From Algoriphagus sp. (lineage in GTDB: Bacteria; Bacteroidota; Bacteroidia; Cytophagales; Cyclobacteriaceae), in the NCBI GenBank assembly GCA_029945945.1, contig JAQSDM010000013.1, positions 167,223-231,222 of the forward strand: 64,000 nucleotides of DNA, in the 5' to 3' direction. Below, piece by piece: positions 33,880-42,345 of the stretch (the first letter of the stretch is position 1; each line of letters opens with the position of its first letter). The notes below the pieces were generated by a model. It saw only the letters and a list, made by a program, of their open reading frames with translations, had not been told where the DNA came from and made no database searches. The translations under genes and the position numbers were made by a program.

Positions 33880-34067
33880 TTCATCTGTTTATAATTGATT
33901 TTTAATGGCCACATGGAATCTCGCATAGTCAATAATAATCCCTTTGAGTGACGCTTGAGTGCTCGATTTCATCTGTTTATAATTTGATTTTTTAAGGCCA
34001 TATGGAATCTCGCATATTTGATAATCATCCCTGGTGTGTGACTCATGAGTCGTACTCGATTTCATCT
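33878..34067 (-). repeat. Two tandem units of a ~90-bp repeat with a mini-ORF, directly upstream of the kinase gene
   Basis: Unit 1 (33878-33965) and unit 2 (33966-34058) match each other and 62510-62604. Each contains, on the minus strand, ATGAAATCGAG at the start, TATGCGAGATTCCAT in the middle and ATTATAAAC near the end. Read on the minus strand, unit 1 holds an ORF of 27 codons (33972 to 33889: MKSSTQASLKG, IIIDYARFHV, AIKNQL, stop). Unit 2 begins in the same frame (MKSSTTHESH) but has a shift inside, so both units together give a 58-codon ORF from 34065 to 33889. The stop lies 9 bases before the kinase ATG. See the finding for the comparison with the third copy. Confidence 0.8.
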
Positions 34068-34072
34068 AAAAA

Positions 34073-34110
34073 TAAAAAAAGCAAAGTCCCTGATCAAACT
34101 TTGCTCTTTT
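34073..34110 (-). terminator. Intrinsic terminator at the end of the oxidase cluster
   Basis: AGCAAAGT (34080-34087) pairs with ACTTTGCT (34098-34105) around a 10-base loop. On the minus strand it is followed by a run of Ts. It starts 11 bases after the stop of the 82-residue protein gene. Confidence 0.75.
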
Positions 34111-34120
34111 AAATGGTGCT

Positions 34121-34369
34121 TCATACTGCCAATTTTGCTTTCTTTTTCTTGGCAGATTTCCACCAGAAGAAGCCTATAATCATCGCCATCAAATATGGCA
34201 TTACGAACAAGTAGAGAATGCCATTGTTCAAGCCCGCTCCAATACTGGTATCACCGTTGCTGACATTGTTTTCGACCGAAGCGCGGCACATCGAGCACTG
34301 AGCAAAAGTCAATCCTTGAAACGACAGGGTAAAGAAGAAAACCAGTGCTATTTTTAGAAACTTTTTCAT
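34121..34369 (-). CDS. Small membrane protein with CxxC (oxidase-cluster associated)
   Basis: The 82-residue protein has a signal peptide or first helix (MKKFLKIALVFFFTLSFQGLTFA), then QCSMCRASVENN with a CxxC pair at the start of the mature part, one membrane helix (ILYLFVMPYLMAMIIGFFWW) and a lysine-rich cytoplasmic tail. Similar short proteins are familiar next to cytochrome oxidase genes in Bacteroidota but have no assigned role. The CxxC on the outer face and the position behind SCO suggest a part in copper delivery or thiol chemistry during oxidase assembly; that is inference. A TAACTTTG element (34374-34381) just before the start may give it its own near-leaderless transcript. Confidence 0.78.
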   Translation of the reverse strand: MKKFLKIALVFFFTLSFQGLTFAQCSMCRASVENNVSNGDTSIGAGLNNGILYLFVMPYLMAMIIGFFWWKSAKKKKAKLAV

Positions 34370-34400
34370 ATCACAAAGTTATTTTTTAGTGAATGATTAA

Positions 34401-34955
34401 TTAATGGACGTAATAAGGGCTAATCATGAAGTAGACAATCACACCTGTCACTGTCACATATAACCAGATCGGATAGGCAAATTTAACAACTTTCCGATGC
34501 TTATCCCGCTGATCTGTAAGACCATAATAGTAGGCGAAAAGAATCGGAAAAAGAGCAACAGCCGCTAAAACAATATGAGTAATAAGGAGGAAATAGTAAA
34601 CAGTTCGAATTGTACCTTCTCCTCCAAAAGTGGTGCTCTCAGCAGCCCCATGATAGATCACATATGAAACCAGGAAAATTGCCCCCAGCCCAAACGCTGT
34701 GCTCATGGAAGCTCTGTGATAAGCAATATTTTTTTGTTTGATAAAAATCAATCCTGCAATCAATGCCAAGGTTGCCGCTGAATTGATCACAGCATTCAGG
34801 TGCGGGAGAAAATAAACCCAATCAGCACCCAAATCGACTTTGGTCGGCATATAGATCAAAATCGCAACTACCACCGGAATCAAAATCGATATCCCAACAA
34901 TCCAACCCTTTACCTTGGTTTCATTCTGAAGTAATCCAATGCTACTTTTTTCCAT
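34401..34955 (-). CDS. DUF420 family membrane protein
   Basis: The 184-residue protein has five membrane helices, among them GWIVGISILIPVVVAILIY, LNAVINSAATLALIAGLIFI and FAYPIWLYVTVTGVIVYFMI. Conserved histidines sit in LPHLNAVIN, AYHRASM, VIYHGAAE and LITHIVLAAV. This is the DUF420 (YozB-like) family, which is regularly encoded with terminal oxidases and resembles CtaG/CtaM-type assembly factors. It overlaps the SCO gene by 14 bases, so the two are made together. A role in oxidase assembly, perhaps in handling heme or copper, is likely from context only. Confidence 0.88.
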   Translation of the reverse strand: MEKSSIGLLQNETKVKGWIVGISILIPVVVAILIYMPTKVDLGADWVYFLPHLNAVINSAATLALIAGLIFIKQKNIAYHRASMSTAFGLGAIFLVSYVIYHGAAESTTFGGEGTIRTVYYFLLITHIVLAAVALFPILFAYYYGLTDQRDKHRKVVKFAYPIWLYVTVTGVIVYFMISPYYVH

Positions 34956-35610
34956 GTAATAATATTTTTGCTTCCAGCATTAATAAGTCAACATCCTCCC
35001 TATTTGTTCCACTGTAGTAGCCTCTTATTCGACCTATTTCATCCACCAGGATGAATTTATCACTGTGTACAAAATCATCTGCCACTCCGTTTCCATCCAA
35101 TGTCGGAATCACAAATCCGCATCTTGCCAATCTGTAGGTCTCAAGTTTATCGCCGGTTAAGAAATCCCATTTCCCTGCCTGTGCATAATGGCGATCTGCA
35201 TATTCTTTTAGAATAGTGGGGGTATCATAATCCGGATCGATACTAATTGAGAATATCTGAACCTGAGGCTCATCTCTGAACATGTCATTTACCCGCTCCA
35301 TTTCTCTGGACATATCCGGACAGATACTTGGGCAGGAAGTGAAAAAGAAATCCACGATGGTGATCTTTCCTTCCATTTGGGCTTTTCCTACTGTTTTCCC
35401 ATCCTGATTGGTAAAAGCAAAATCAGGAATATAATGCTGAGTAGTGTCAGTGATAGGGCATTCTTGAAATGGATTGTCAACACCTTTTTCGAAAAAAATT
35501 GGGAGTTCATATTCGTTTGTTCCGAATCCTCTCAAAAACATGAAAATTAAAATGGGCACCAGCAGGATGCAGACTAAAACCATCCCTTGCAAAATTCTAA
35601 TTCCTCTCAT
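34942..35610 (-). CDS. SCO family copper chaperone (SCO1/SenC/PrrC)
   Basis: The 222-residue protein is anchored by an N-terminal helix (GMVLVCILLVPILIFMFL) and has a thioredoxin-like domain outside the membrane. The copper site is FTSCPSICPDM with Cys93 and Cys97, and the third ligand is the histidine in VHSDKFILVDEIG near residue 182. SCO proteins load the CuA site of oxidase subunit II, which is encoded upstream in the same cluster (ctaC). A terminator hairpin lies between subunit IV and this gene, so it may have a lower or separate expression. Confidence 0.94.
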   Translation of the reverse strand: MRGIRILQGMVLVCILLVPILIFMFLRGFGTNEYELPIFFEKGVDNPFQECPITDTTQHYIPDFAFTNQDGKTVGKAQMEGKITIVDFFFTSCPSICPDMSREMERVNDMFRDEPQVQIFSISIDPDYDTPTILKEYADRHYAQAGKWDFLTGDKLETYRLARCGFVIPTLDGNGVADDFVHSDKFILVDEIGRIRGYYSGTNREDVDLLMLEAKILLHGKK

Positions 35611-35628
35611 AGTAATTGTTTAACAAAA

Positions 35629-35661
35629 AAGAAGGTTGAAGTGTCACACCTCAACCTTCTT
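35629..35661 (-). terminator. Intrinsic terminator between subunit IV and SCO genes
   Basis: AAGAAGGTTGAAGTGT (35629-35644) pairs with ACACCTCAACCTTCTT (35646-35661) with one mismatch and a 1-base nominal loop; the stem opens at its tip in practice. On the minus strand a T-run follows. It should end or reduce the main oxidase transcript. Confidence 0.75.
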
Positions 35662-35682
35662 TATTTTAAAGATTTTTTATTC

Positions 35683-36012
35683 CTACCAACGCATCAAGAA
35701 GATTTCAGAACCTTCTTTCATCAACGCAATAACTAACCAAACAAGAAAGATTAAAGGCACAATGATGGAGAAAAACAAAGGTTTTGCTTCCTCACCAAGG
35801 TGCATGAATTCCATCATGATGTACTTTGCTTTCCAAATGGTAAGAGCAATGAACAAGAAGTAAAGGAGAATTCCTCTGTCCATGGTGAATGCCATGATAA
35901 ATTCTACAACAGTAATAGCCAAAAGGATTCCTGCTGTTTTCCAGATTTTCTTTACCTTTTCTTCGTTTCGAGGCTGAACCTCAAGTGTGGATTTATTTTC
36001 TTGAATTAGCAT
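35683..36012 (-). CDS. Cytochrome c oxidase subunit IV family protein
   Basis: The 109-residue protein has an N-terminal polar part (MLIQENKSTLEVQPRNEEKVKKIWK) and three membrane helices (TAGILLAITVVEFIMAFTM, GILLYFLFIALTIWKAKYIMMEF, LFFSIIVPLIFLVWLVIALM). The segment VEFIMAFTM ... AKYIMMEFMHLGEEAKP is the family hallmark (COX4_pro / CyoD-like). This small subunit stabilises the aa3 oxidase. It is the last gene of the main cluster before a terminator. Confidence 0.92.
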   Translation of the reverse strand: MLIQENKSTLEVQPRNEEKVKKIWKTAGILLAITVVEFIMAFTMDRGILLYFLFIALTIWKAKYIMMEFMHLGEEAKPLFFSIIVPLIFLVWLVIALMKEGSEIFLMRW

Positions 36013-36032
36013 AGTTCAATTTTTTTAAAGTC

Positions 36033-36809
36033 TTAGATCAGATAGAACAAGGTGAATACAAATACCCACACCAAATCAACAAAGTGCCAATAAAGGCCGA
36101 TTTTCTCAACCATTTCATAGTGACCTCTTTTATCATATACTCCAACAGCAGCCTGATAGAAGCATAAGAATAAAAGGAAGACTCCGATAGTTACGTGGAA
36201 TCCGTGGAAACCTGTAATGAAGAAAAACAACTGAGCAAAAGCAGGAGGACCATACTCGTTAACATTCAGATTGGCTCCAAAAACTGTCTCGGTAACAAGT
36301 CTGTTTAGGCTGTTAACATAAGTCATAACGGTTCCACTTTCAGTACCATGGATGAAGTGATTCCACTCCCATGCCTGACAGCTTAGGAAAGTAATACCTC
36401 CCAAAAGAGTCCAAAGCATCCATTTAACTACATCATTTCTATCATTTCTATGACCAGCTTCTACTGCCAATACCATAGTAACTGAAGAGGAAATCAAGAC
36501 GAATGTCATGATACCCACGAAAATCAAAGGTGCATGAAGGCCATGTACAAATGGTAATGCTTCAAATACTAATTCCGGAACCGGCCAGTATTCATTCGAA
36601 CCAAGGAACTCATTTTCAGGACCAGCATAAGTCGGATAACTTACTCTGAGCGACAAATAGGTAATTAAAAATGCAGCAAAAGTGAAGATGTCGGAAAGCA
36701 GGAAGAACCACATCATGATCTTTCCGTAGCTGGCTTTGAAAGGTTCATTACCACCTCCCCAAGTGCCTCTTTTTGGGCTAACTCCTATTGCAGTAGAATG
36801 CGCAGACAT
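36033..36809 (-). CDS. Cytochrome c oxidase subunit III (larger copy)
   Basis: The 258-residue protein has seven hydrophobic helices and the subunit III signature segments KIMMWFFLLSDIFTFAAFLITY, HAPLIFVGIMTFVLISSSVTM, FFFITGFHGFHVTIGVFLLF and GLYWHFVDLVWVFVFTLFYLI. Subunit III supports the catalytic subunits and proton uptake of the aa3 oxidase. A second, shorter subunit III-like gene lies directly upstream; tandem copies of this kind are usual in Bacteroidota oxidase clusters. Confidence 0.93.
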   Translation of the reverse strand: MSAHSTAIGVSPKRGTWGGGNEPFKASYGKIMMWFFLLSDIFTFAAFLITYLSLRVSYPTYAGPENEFLGSNEYWPVPELVFEALPFVHGLHAPLIFVGIMTFVLISSSVTMVLAVEAGHRNDRNDVVKWMLWTLLGGITFLSCQAWEWNHFIHGTESGTVMTYVNSLNRLVTETVFGANLNVNEYGPPAFAQLFFFITGFHGFHVTIGVFLLFLCFYQAAVGVYDKRGHYEMVEKIGLYWHFVDLVWVFVFTLFYLI

Positions 36810-36836
36810 AGAATAATTTTTTGTACCGGGTTTTAT

Positions 36837-37418
36837 TTAATGATTCAAAAGCAAAAACATGAACAGATAAAGCCACAACCCTGCAAGAAAATGCCAGTAT
36901 GTAGTGGCCATTTCCATTGCAATCATAGACTTAGAATGAACCTCATATCTGAAGCTCGAAATTAATACAATAATCAGAAATATCACACCGCTGATCAGGT
37001 GAACAGCATGAAGTCCTGTAAAAACATAAAGAAATGATCCGGATGGGTTTCCAACAAAAAAGACTTCACGATCCACCATTGCGACCCAGCTATACCACTG
37101 ACCAACCAAGAAAGCAATTCCAAGCAATACAGCTAATGACATTCCAATTCTTACTCCTGCTATATTGTCTTTTTGAGCTGAATAATAGGCATAATGCAAG
37201 AATACACTACTCAAAACCACAATCCCTGAGGTTATATAAAAGATGGTAGGCAAATCATATTCAAGCCAATTACCTTCAGCTTGCCTTACGATGTATGCAC
37301 TGGTCAAACCAGCAAATACCATAACCACCGTGACCATAAACAGCCAAAGAGCGAACTTCTTTGGGTGCATGGAAATTGGCTGCTCGACCAAATCAATATA
37401 ATTCAATTCCTTTTCCAT
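36837..37418 (-). CDS. Cytochrome c oxidase subunit III family protein (smaller copy)
   Basis: The 193-residue protein has five helices and the family segments KFALWLFMVTVVMVFAGLTSAYIVRQ, FYITSGIVVLSSVFLHYAYYSA, FTGLHAVHLISGVIFLIIVL and YWHFLAGLWLYLFMFLLLNH. It lacks the first two helices of classical subunit III. In the cluster it lies between ctaB (4 bases) and the larger subunit III gene (27 bases). Whether both are built into one enzyme or act in different forms cannot be seen here. Confidence 0.92.
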   Translation of the reverse strand: MEKELNYIDLVEQPISMHPKKFALWLFMVTVVMVFAGLTSAYIVRQAEGNWLEYDLPTIFYITSGIVVLSSVFLHYAYYSAQKDNIAGVRIGMSLAVLLGIAFLVGQWYSWVAMVDREVFFVGNPSGSFLYVFTGLHAVHLISGVIFLIIVLISSFRYEVHSKSMIAMEMATTYWHFLAGLWLYLFMFLLLNH

Positions 37419-37422
37419 GGTA

Positions 37423-38325
37423 TTATGGCAATTTGTCTAATAAGTAAGCTATCTGAACGATTGGCAAATAAAGAAAAGAACCAAACATGATTTTCAATGC
37501 TGATTTTCTGGAACAATCTCTCATCAAGGAAAACGTCTGAGTCAGAAACAACACTCCGCAAATCGTAGCTACAATTCCGGAATTCAAACCGGTCAATCCA
37601 AAATAGGTTGGCAATAGTCCTAATGGAAGAAGAAAGAGTGTATAAATCATAATTTGAATAGCTGTATTCAAATCCTTTCCGCCACCACTTGGCAGCAGTT
37701 TAAAACCTGCTGCTTTATAGTCCTCATCACTTACCCATGCAATCGCCCAAAAATGAGGAAACTGCCAGATAAACTGAATACCGAAAATAATCAGAGCTTC
37801 ATATGAAATACTTCCTGTAGCAGCCGTCCAACCCAAAAGAGGAGGCATAGCACCTGGAATAGCCCCAACAAATACGGCGATCGGACCAACTCTTTTTAAG
37901 GGGGTGTATGCAAAAACATACAGAACCATACTTAAAATCCCTAACCAGGTAGTCAACGGATTAGTAAAAATCCAAAGCAATGAAATACCAGAGACTGCTA
38001 CCAGTGAGGTAAACCAATATGCTTCCTGAAGAGAAATGATTTGTAGCGGAAGGGGGCGGTTTTGAGTACGCTTCATCAGCTTATCAAGATCTCGTTCCAT
38101 GATTTCGTTAGCAGCACCTGAGGCACCGCTAATTAGGAACCCTCCTAGAGCTAATCCAACAAAACCTGCCCAACCAAAGCTTGAGCCCTGATCACCAAGA
38201 ATATATCCGAATACTGCTGAGAATGTTACCAATGCCGATAATCTGAATTTTAATAGTTCAGAATAGGCTTTGATTCTGGTAAGAATCAGGTTGGAATTAT
38301 GGTCAGTTACTTCAACTGTCCTCAT
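37423..38325 (-). CDS. ctaB: Protoheme IX farnesyltransferase (heme O synthase)
   Basis: CtaB/CyoE attaches a farnesyl group to heme B to give heme O. The UbiA-type protein of 300 residues has about nine helices and the two Asp-rich motifs for the prenyl diphosphate: NEIMERDLDKLMKRTQNRPLP (first, N-x-x-x-D-x-x-x-D) and WVSDEDYKAAGFKLLP (second). I chose the ATG at 38325 (MRTVEVTDHN) over a TTG two codons upstream. The gene lies 2 bases after the end of the heme A synthase gene, so both heme steps are encoded together. The farnesyl diphosphate comes from the MEP pathway, for which ispG is also in this window. Confidence 0.95.
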   Translation of the reverse strand: MRTVEVTDHNSNLILTRIKAYSELLKFRLSALVTFSAVFGYILGDQGSSFGWAGFVGLALGGFLISGASGAANEIMERDLDKLMKRTQNRPLPLQIISLQEAYWFTSLVAVSGISLLWIFTNPLTTWLGILSMVLYVFAYTPLKRVGPIAVFVGAIPGAMPPLLGWTAATGSISYEALIIFGIQFIWQFPHFWAIAWVSDEDYKAAGFKLLPSGGGKDLNTAIQIMIYTLFLLPLGLLPTYFGLTGLNSGIVATICGVLFLTQTFSLMRDCSRKSALKIMFGSFLYLPIVQIAYLLDKLP

Positions 38326-38327
38326 GT

Positions 38328-39404
38328 TCAATTTTCTTTTAATCGAAACTGAATATGGTCTCTTATCTGGAGCAACAAAAGGAATTGTACTCCTATGATT
38401 AAAGATCCAATTAATAAATGAAAAGGCTGGAGAAATGCGGGAATACCGTAGTATGCCATTCCAATGCCCGTTACTATTTCAAGGATTACAAGTAAAATCA
38501 AGGCTTGTGACCAAAGATTAACCTGTGATTTTCGGGTGGTATACTTGAATACCCAGATTAGGTATAACAAATTGGTTCCAAAGATGAGAATCGAGAATGA
38601 CCGGTGAATCAGGAAATTTAATCCGACTCTTTCCACCCATTCCTCTCTAAGCATATTACCCAAAGCAAAGGATATCTGATCAATTTCTTCCCGAACCTGC
38701 GTTCCAAGCACAATTTGAATTACCATTAAGATTATACCTGTTACAAGGATCCACTTAACTTTCCTAGGAACATTCATCTGAACAACATCAGATTTCAGAA
38801 GCCTTTCAGATCTATGATAAACGTAGATCAACAGAGCTACTAATACCAAGGCAAGAATCATATGGAAAGTAATCATCCAAGTGAGCAGATTAGTAGAAAC
38901 TACTAATGATCCAATCCAGCCTTGAAATAAGACGAGTACCAAGGATGCGATTGAAAGAATAGGAATTACTTTATCAATCTTCCAAAGTGCCAGTGATTTC
39001 CAAACGGTGAGAATGATCAGCAAACCGATCAAAACTCCGATAAGTCGATTGACATATTCAATCCAGGTTTTCAAAGCATTGAACTCTTCTTCAATCAGGA
39101 TTGATTTATCATTTGCAATCCTTTCTGCTGTTTCAGTGAAACCAAGTTTTTCAAGTGAAGCCACAAACCTTTCGTTTTTGGCAATCCTTTTCTGAAGGTA
39201 AATCTCTTGATAATTTTTTGGGAGTTGGTCAACGCTTGTTGGCGGGACCACACTCCCAAAACATTTTGGCCAATCAGGACATCCCATACCGGAGCCAGTG
39301 CTCCTGACAATCCCTCCTACCAATATCAGAAAATAAACAGCTGCCACCGTGTAGAAACTGACTCGACGGAAGCTGTTTACAATATGTTTAGTGCTTTGAC
39401 TCAT
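38328..39404 (-). CDS. ctaA: Heme A synthase (COX15/CtaA)
   Basis: The 358-residue protein has eight helices in two similar four-helix halves, as in COX15/CtaA, which oxidises heme O to heme A. Typical segments are LVGGIVRSTGSGMGCPDWPKCFG near the start (with the family cysteine pair), EYVNRLIGVLIGL, TFHMILALVLVALL and FLIHRSFSILIF and PFHLLIGSLIIGVQF, which give the four heme-binding histidine positions. It overlaps the end of ctaD by 17 bases, so translation is coupled to the catalytic subunit that needs heme A. Confidence 0.94.
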   Translation of the reverse strand: MSQSTKHIVNSFRRVSFYTVAAVYFLILVGGIVRSTGSGMGCPDWPKCFGSVVPPTSVDQLPKNYQEIYLQKRIAKNERFVASLEKLGFTETAERIANDKSILIEEEFNALKTWIEYVNRLIGVLIGLLIILTVWKSLALWKIDKVIPILSIASLVLVLFQGWIGSLVVSTNLLTWMITFHMILALVLVALLIYVYHRSERLLKSDVVQMNVPRKVKWILVTGIILMVIQIVLGTQVREEIDQISFALGNMLREEWVERVGLNFLIHRSFSILIFGTNLLYLIWVFKYTTRKSQVNLWSQALILLVILEIVTGIGMAYYGIPAFLQPFHLLIGSLIIGVQFLLLLQIRDHIQFRLKEN

Positions 39405-41274
39405 TTGCCACCAAAACCTCTGACTCGTCTTTCATGATTTCCATTTCAAGCTTAACTAATTCTTGCTCATGAGGAAGGTTAGATTCAGGAGTTGCGGACA
39501 AAGGCACAGTTTGAGGGATGAAATCCTCTGCAGCACCTGGCTTTGAGTAATCATAAGGCCATCTGTATACTGCCGGGATTTCACCAGGCCAGTTACCATG
39601 TCCGGGATGCAGTGGAGTAGTCCACTCAAGTGTATTTGATCTCCATGGATTTAGAGTTGCCTTTCTTCCTCTGAACATGCTGTAGAAGAAGTTGAACATG
39701 AAGATGAACTGAGCAGCGAAAGTGATGATAGCCGCAACTGAAACGAACATGTTCAAATCAGTGTACATATTTGCAAACTCGAAGTTTGTCCAGGAATAAT
39801 ATCTTCTTGGGAAACCAGCTATACCAATGTAGTGCATCGGGAAGAATACCAGATAAACTCCTGTAAATGTCAACCAGAAGTGGATATAGCCCAAACGGAC
39901 ATCCATCATTCTGCCAAACATCTTAGGGAACCAATGGTAAATACCTGCAACCATTCCGAAGAAAGAAGCAGAACCCATTACAAGGTGGAAGTGAGCTACT
40001 ACGAAATAAGTGTCGTGTAGCTGAATATCGATCGCAGAGTTACCAAGGAAAATACCAGTAAGACCTCCGGAAATGAAGAAGGATACGAGTCCAATCGAGA
40101 ACAACATTCCTGGTGTGAAAATCAGATTACCTCTCCAAAGTGTAGTCAGGTAGTTAAATACCTTTACAGCTGAAGGAACTGCGATAATCAATGTCAGGAA
40201 CATAAAGATCGAACCTAAGAATGGATTCATACCCGACACAAACATATGGTGAGCCCATACGATGAAGGAAAGGATTGTGATACCCAACATGGACACGATC
40301 ATCGCTTTGTAACCAAAGATTGGTTTTCTAGAATTCGTTGCAATGATTTCTGAAGTAATACCCAAAGCAGGAAGCAATACGATATAAACTTCAGGGTGAC
40401 CTAAGAACCAGAACAAATGCTGGAACAGCACCGGACTACCACCTGTGTTTGGCAATGCTTCTCCTCCGATGTAGATATCAGCTAAATAGAAAGATGTTCC
40501 AAAACTTCTGTCAAAAACCAACAACAATGCTGCGGCAAATAATACCGGGAATGAAAGAAGACCAATTACTGCAGTAAGGAAGAATGCCCAAATTGTCAAA
40601 GGAAGTCTTGAAAAAGACATACCCTTTGTTCTAAGGTTAATAATGGTTGTGATGTAATTAATACCTCCTAAAAGAGAGGAGACAATAAAGAAAGTCATTG
40701 CTACCAACCACAGCGTCATACCTAATCCTGACCCCGGTATTGCTTGTTCAAGAGCAGACAACGGAGGATAAACAACCCATCCACCACCGGCAGGACCAGT
40801 TTTAATGAAAAGAGAAATGAACATGATTACTCCCGAAAGGAAGAAGAACCAGTACGATAGCATGTTCATAAAACCAGAAGCCATGTCACGAGCACCGATT
40901 TGCAATGGAATTAGGAAATTCGAAAATGTACCACTCAGGCCAGCTGTAAGTACAAAGAACACCATGATAGTTCCGTGCATAGTCACTAGCGCTAGATAGA
41001 ATGTAGGATCAAGCTTTCCAGTTTCATCTATCCAACCCCCAAGAAGTGGACGAAGAAATTCCAAACTCATATCCGGGAAACCAAGCTGAAGTCTGAAAAG
41101 CACAGAAAGGAAACCCCCAATAACAGCCCAGAAAATACCGGTCACAAGGAATTGTTTACCGATCATTTTATGATCCTGGGTGAAAATGTATTTTGTTACA
41201 AAATTATCATGATGCTCATGATCATGATGATCGTGCGCTGTAGTATCATGATTTGCGACAGTTGCTGAAGCCAT
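39388..41274 (-). CDS. ctaD: Cytochrome c oxidase subunit I
   Basis: Subunit I is the heme a/a3-CuB core that reduces oxygen and pumps protons. The 628-residue protein has about 12 helices. Visible marks are TMHGTIMVFFVLTAG (low-spin heme ligand), HLFWFLGHPEVYIVLLPALG (CuB histidine and cross-linked tyrosine), VWAHHMFVSGMNP (two CuB histidines) and HDTYFVVAHFHLVMGSA (heme a3 and a ligands). The GHPEVY form with the tyrosine marks an A-type oxidase. The N-terminus carries an unusual run, HDTTAHDHHDHEHHDN, that could bind copper or another metal. It lies 17 bases after ctaC. Confidence 0.97.
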   Translation of the reverse strand: MASATVANHDTTAHDHHDHEHHDNFVTKYIFTQDHKMIGKQFLVTGIFWAVIGGFLSVLFRLQLGFPDMSLEFLRPLLGGWIDETGKLDPTFYLALVTMHGTIMVFFVLTAGLSGTFSNFLIPLQIGARDMASGFMNMLSYWFFFLSGVIMFISLFIKTGPAGGGWVVYPPLSALEQAIPGSGLGMTLWLVAMTFFIVSSLLGGINYITTIINLRTKGMSFSRLPLTIWAFFLTAVIGLLSFPVLFAAALLLVFDRSFGTSFYLADIYIGGEALPNTGGSPVLFQHLFWFLGHPEVYIVLLPALGITSEIIATNSRKPIFGYKAMIVSMLGITILSFIVWAHHMFVSGMNPFLGSIFMFLTLIIAVPSAVKVFNYLTTLWRGNLIFTPGMLFSIGLVSFFISGGLTGIFLGNSAIDIQLHDTYFVVAHFHLVMGSASFFGMVAGIYHWFPKMFGRMMDVRLGYIHFWLTFTGVYLVFFPMHYIGIAGFPRRYYSWTNFEFANMYTDLNMFVSVAAIITFAAQFIFMFNFFYSMFRGRKATLNPWRSNTLEWTTPLHPGHGNWPGEIPAVYRWPYDYSKPGAAEDFIPQTVPLSATPESNLPHEQELVKLEMEIMKDESEVLVANESKH

Positions 41275-41291
41275 AATCTATAATTTTGTTG

Positions 41292-42323
41292 TTAATTTTT
41301 TCTCAATTGAATTTCTGCCAGTTCCTTTGTTTCAACAGAAACTCCCTCAGCCAAAGCCGGATTCTGCTGAATAAAAGTTTTCTGTTCTGTCAACCACTTT
41401 TGATAAGCAGCTGGCTCTACCACCTCGATCACCTTTCTCATTGAGAAGTGGCCACGACCACAAACCTCCGTACAAGCAATTTCATACTCAAATTCCGGAT
41501 CGTTCAATTCTGTTCTCATTTCTTCCGTTGTTTTAGTCGGAACAAACCAAAAACGAGTTGGCATACCTGGAACAGCATCCATCTTCAATCTCATGTGCGG
41601 AGCAAATACTGAATGCAATACATCTCTTGCTCTGATTTTAAACAAAACAGGCTCCCCTTTTGGAATTACAATTTTCGGAGATGGAAAATCATCTACTGAA
41701 TTTTTGTCAGTAAAATCAATACCATGGGAATTACTGGCTGTCGTCAAACGATAATCATAATCACCAAGTACTTTATCTTTTCCCGGATACCTAACATCCC
41801 ATGCAAACTGGTAACCCATAATTTCGACAACATGAGCATTTTCAGGAGCAGGTGCTGTAATATCTGACCATGCCATCCATCCTGAAATTACTAAACCGGC
41901 AAGGACAACACCCGGGACAATTGTCCAGATTACTTCCAGCCTATTGTTATCGGGGAAGAAAGCTGCTTTCCTGGTTTCGCTGTATTGATACTTATAAGGG
42001 AAGACAAAAAGCAACACGTGAGTTATGATGAATACAACACCTGTTACAGCCATCGTGATCCAAAATAAACCATCCGTTACTACTCCGTGCTCAGAAGCTA
42101 CAGGAGGCTCATAATTTCCCCACTCTTTGATTGAATACCAAAACATCAAACCACCAATTACGACCAACCACACAACAAATAACGCAGCGTTAATTTTGTT
42201 ACTTCCGGAGGCGATCTTTTTATCAGATCCCTTTACTACAGAGACCAGTGTTTGAATTCTGTAAACCATCCAGATCACAGAAATCAACAATACTACTCCT
42301 ACGACTATAAGAAACTCGTACAT
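41292..42323 (-). CDS. ctaC: Cytochrome c oxidase subunit II (CuA)
   Basis: The 343-residue protein has an additional N-terminal helix (MYEFLIVVGVVLLISVIWMV) before the usual two helices (ALFVVWLVVIGGLMFWYSI and others), then the cupredoxin domain. The CuA site is complete: DVLHSVFAPHMRLKMDAVPG and ACTEVCGRGHFSM with two cysteines, histidine and methionine. There is no C-terminal cytochrome c domain, so the enzyme is aa3-type and not caa3; the electrons must come from a separate cytochrome c or directly from complex III heme subunits. It follows actF by 22 bases. Confidence 0.96.
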   Translation of the reverse strand: MYEFLIVVGVVLLISVIWMVYRIQTLVSVVKGSDKKIASGSNKINAALFVVWLVVIGGLMFWYSIKEWGNYEPPVASEHGVVTDGLFWITMAVTGVVFIITHVLLFVFPYKYQYSETRKAAFFPDNNRLEVIWTIVPGVVLAGLVISGWMAWSDITAPAPENAHVVEIMGYQFAWDVRYPGKDKVLGDYDYRLTTASNSHGIDFTDKNSVDDFPSPKIVIPKGEPVLFKIRARDVLHSVFAPHMRLKMDAVPGMPTRFWFVPTKTTEEMRTELNDPEFEYEIACTEVCGRGHFSMRKVIEVVEPAAYQKWLTEQKTFIQQNPALAEGVSVETKELAEIQLRKN

Positions 42324-42345
42324 ATCTTAATTTTTTCGACTGTTA

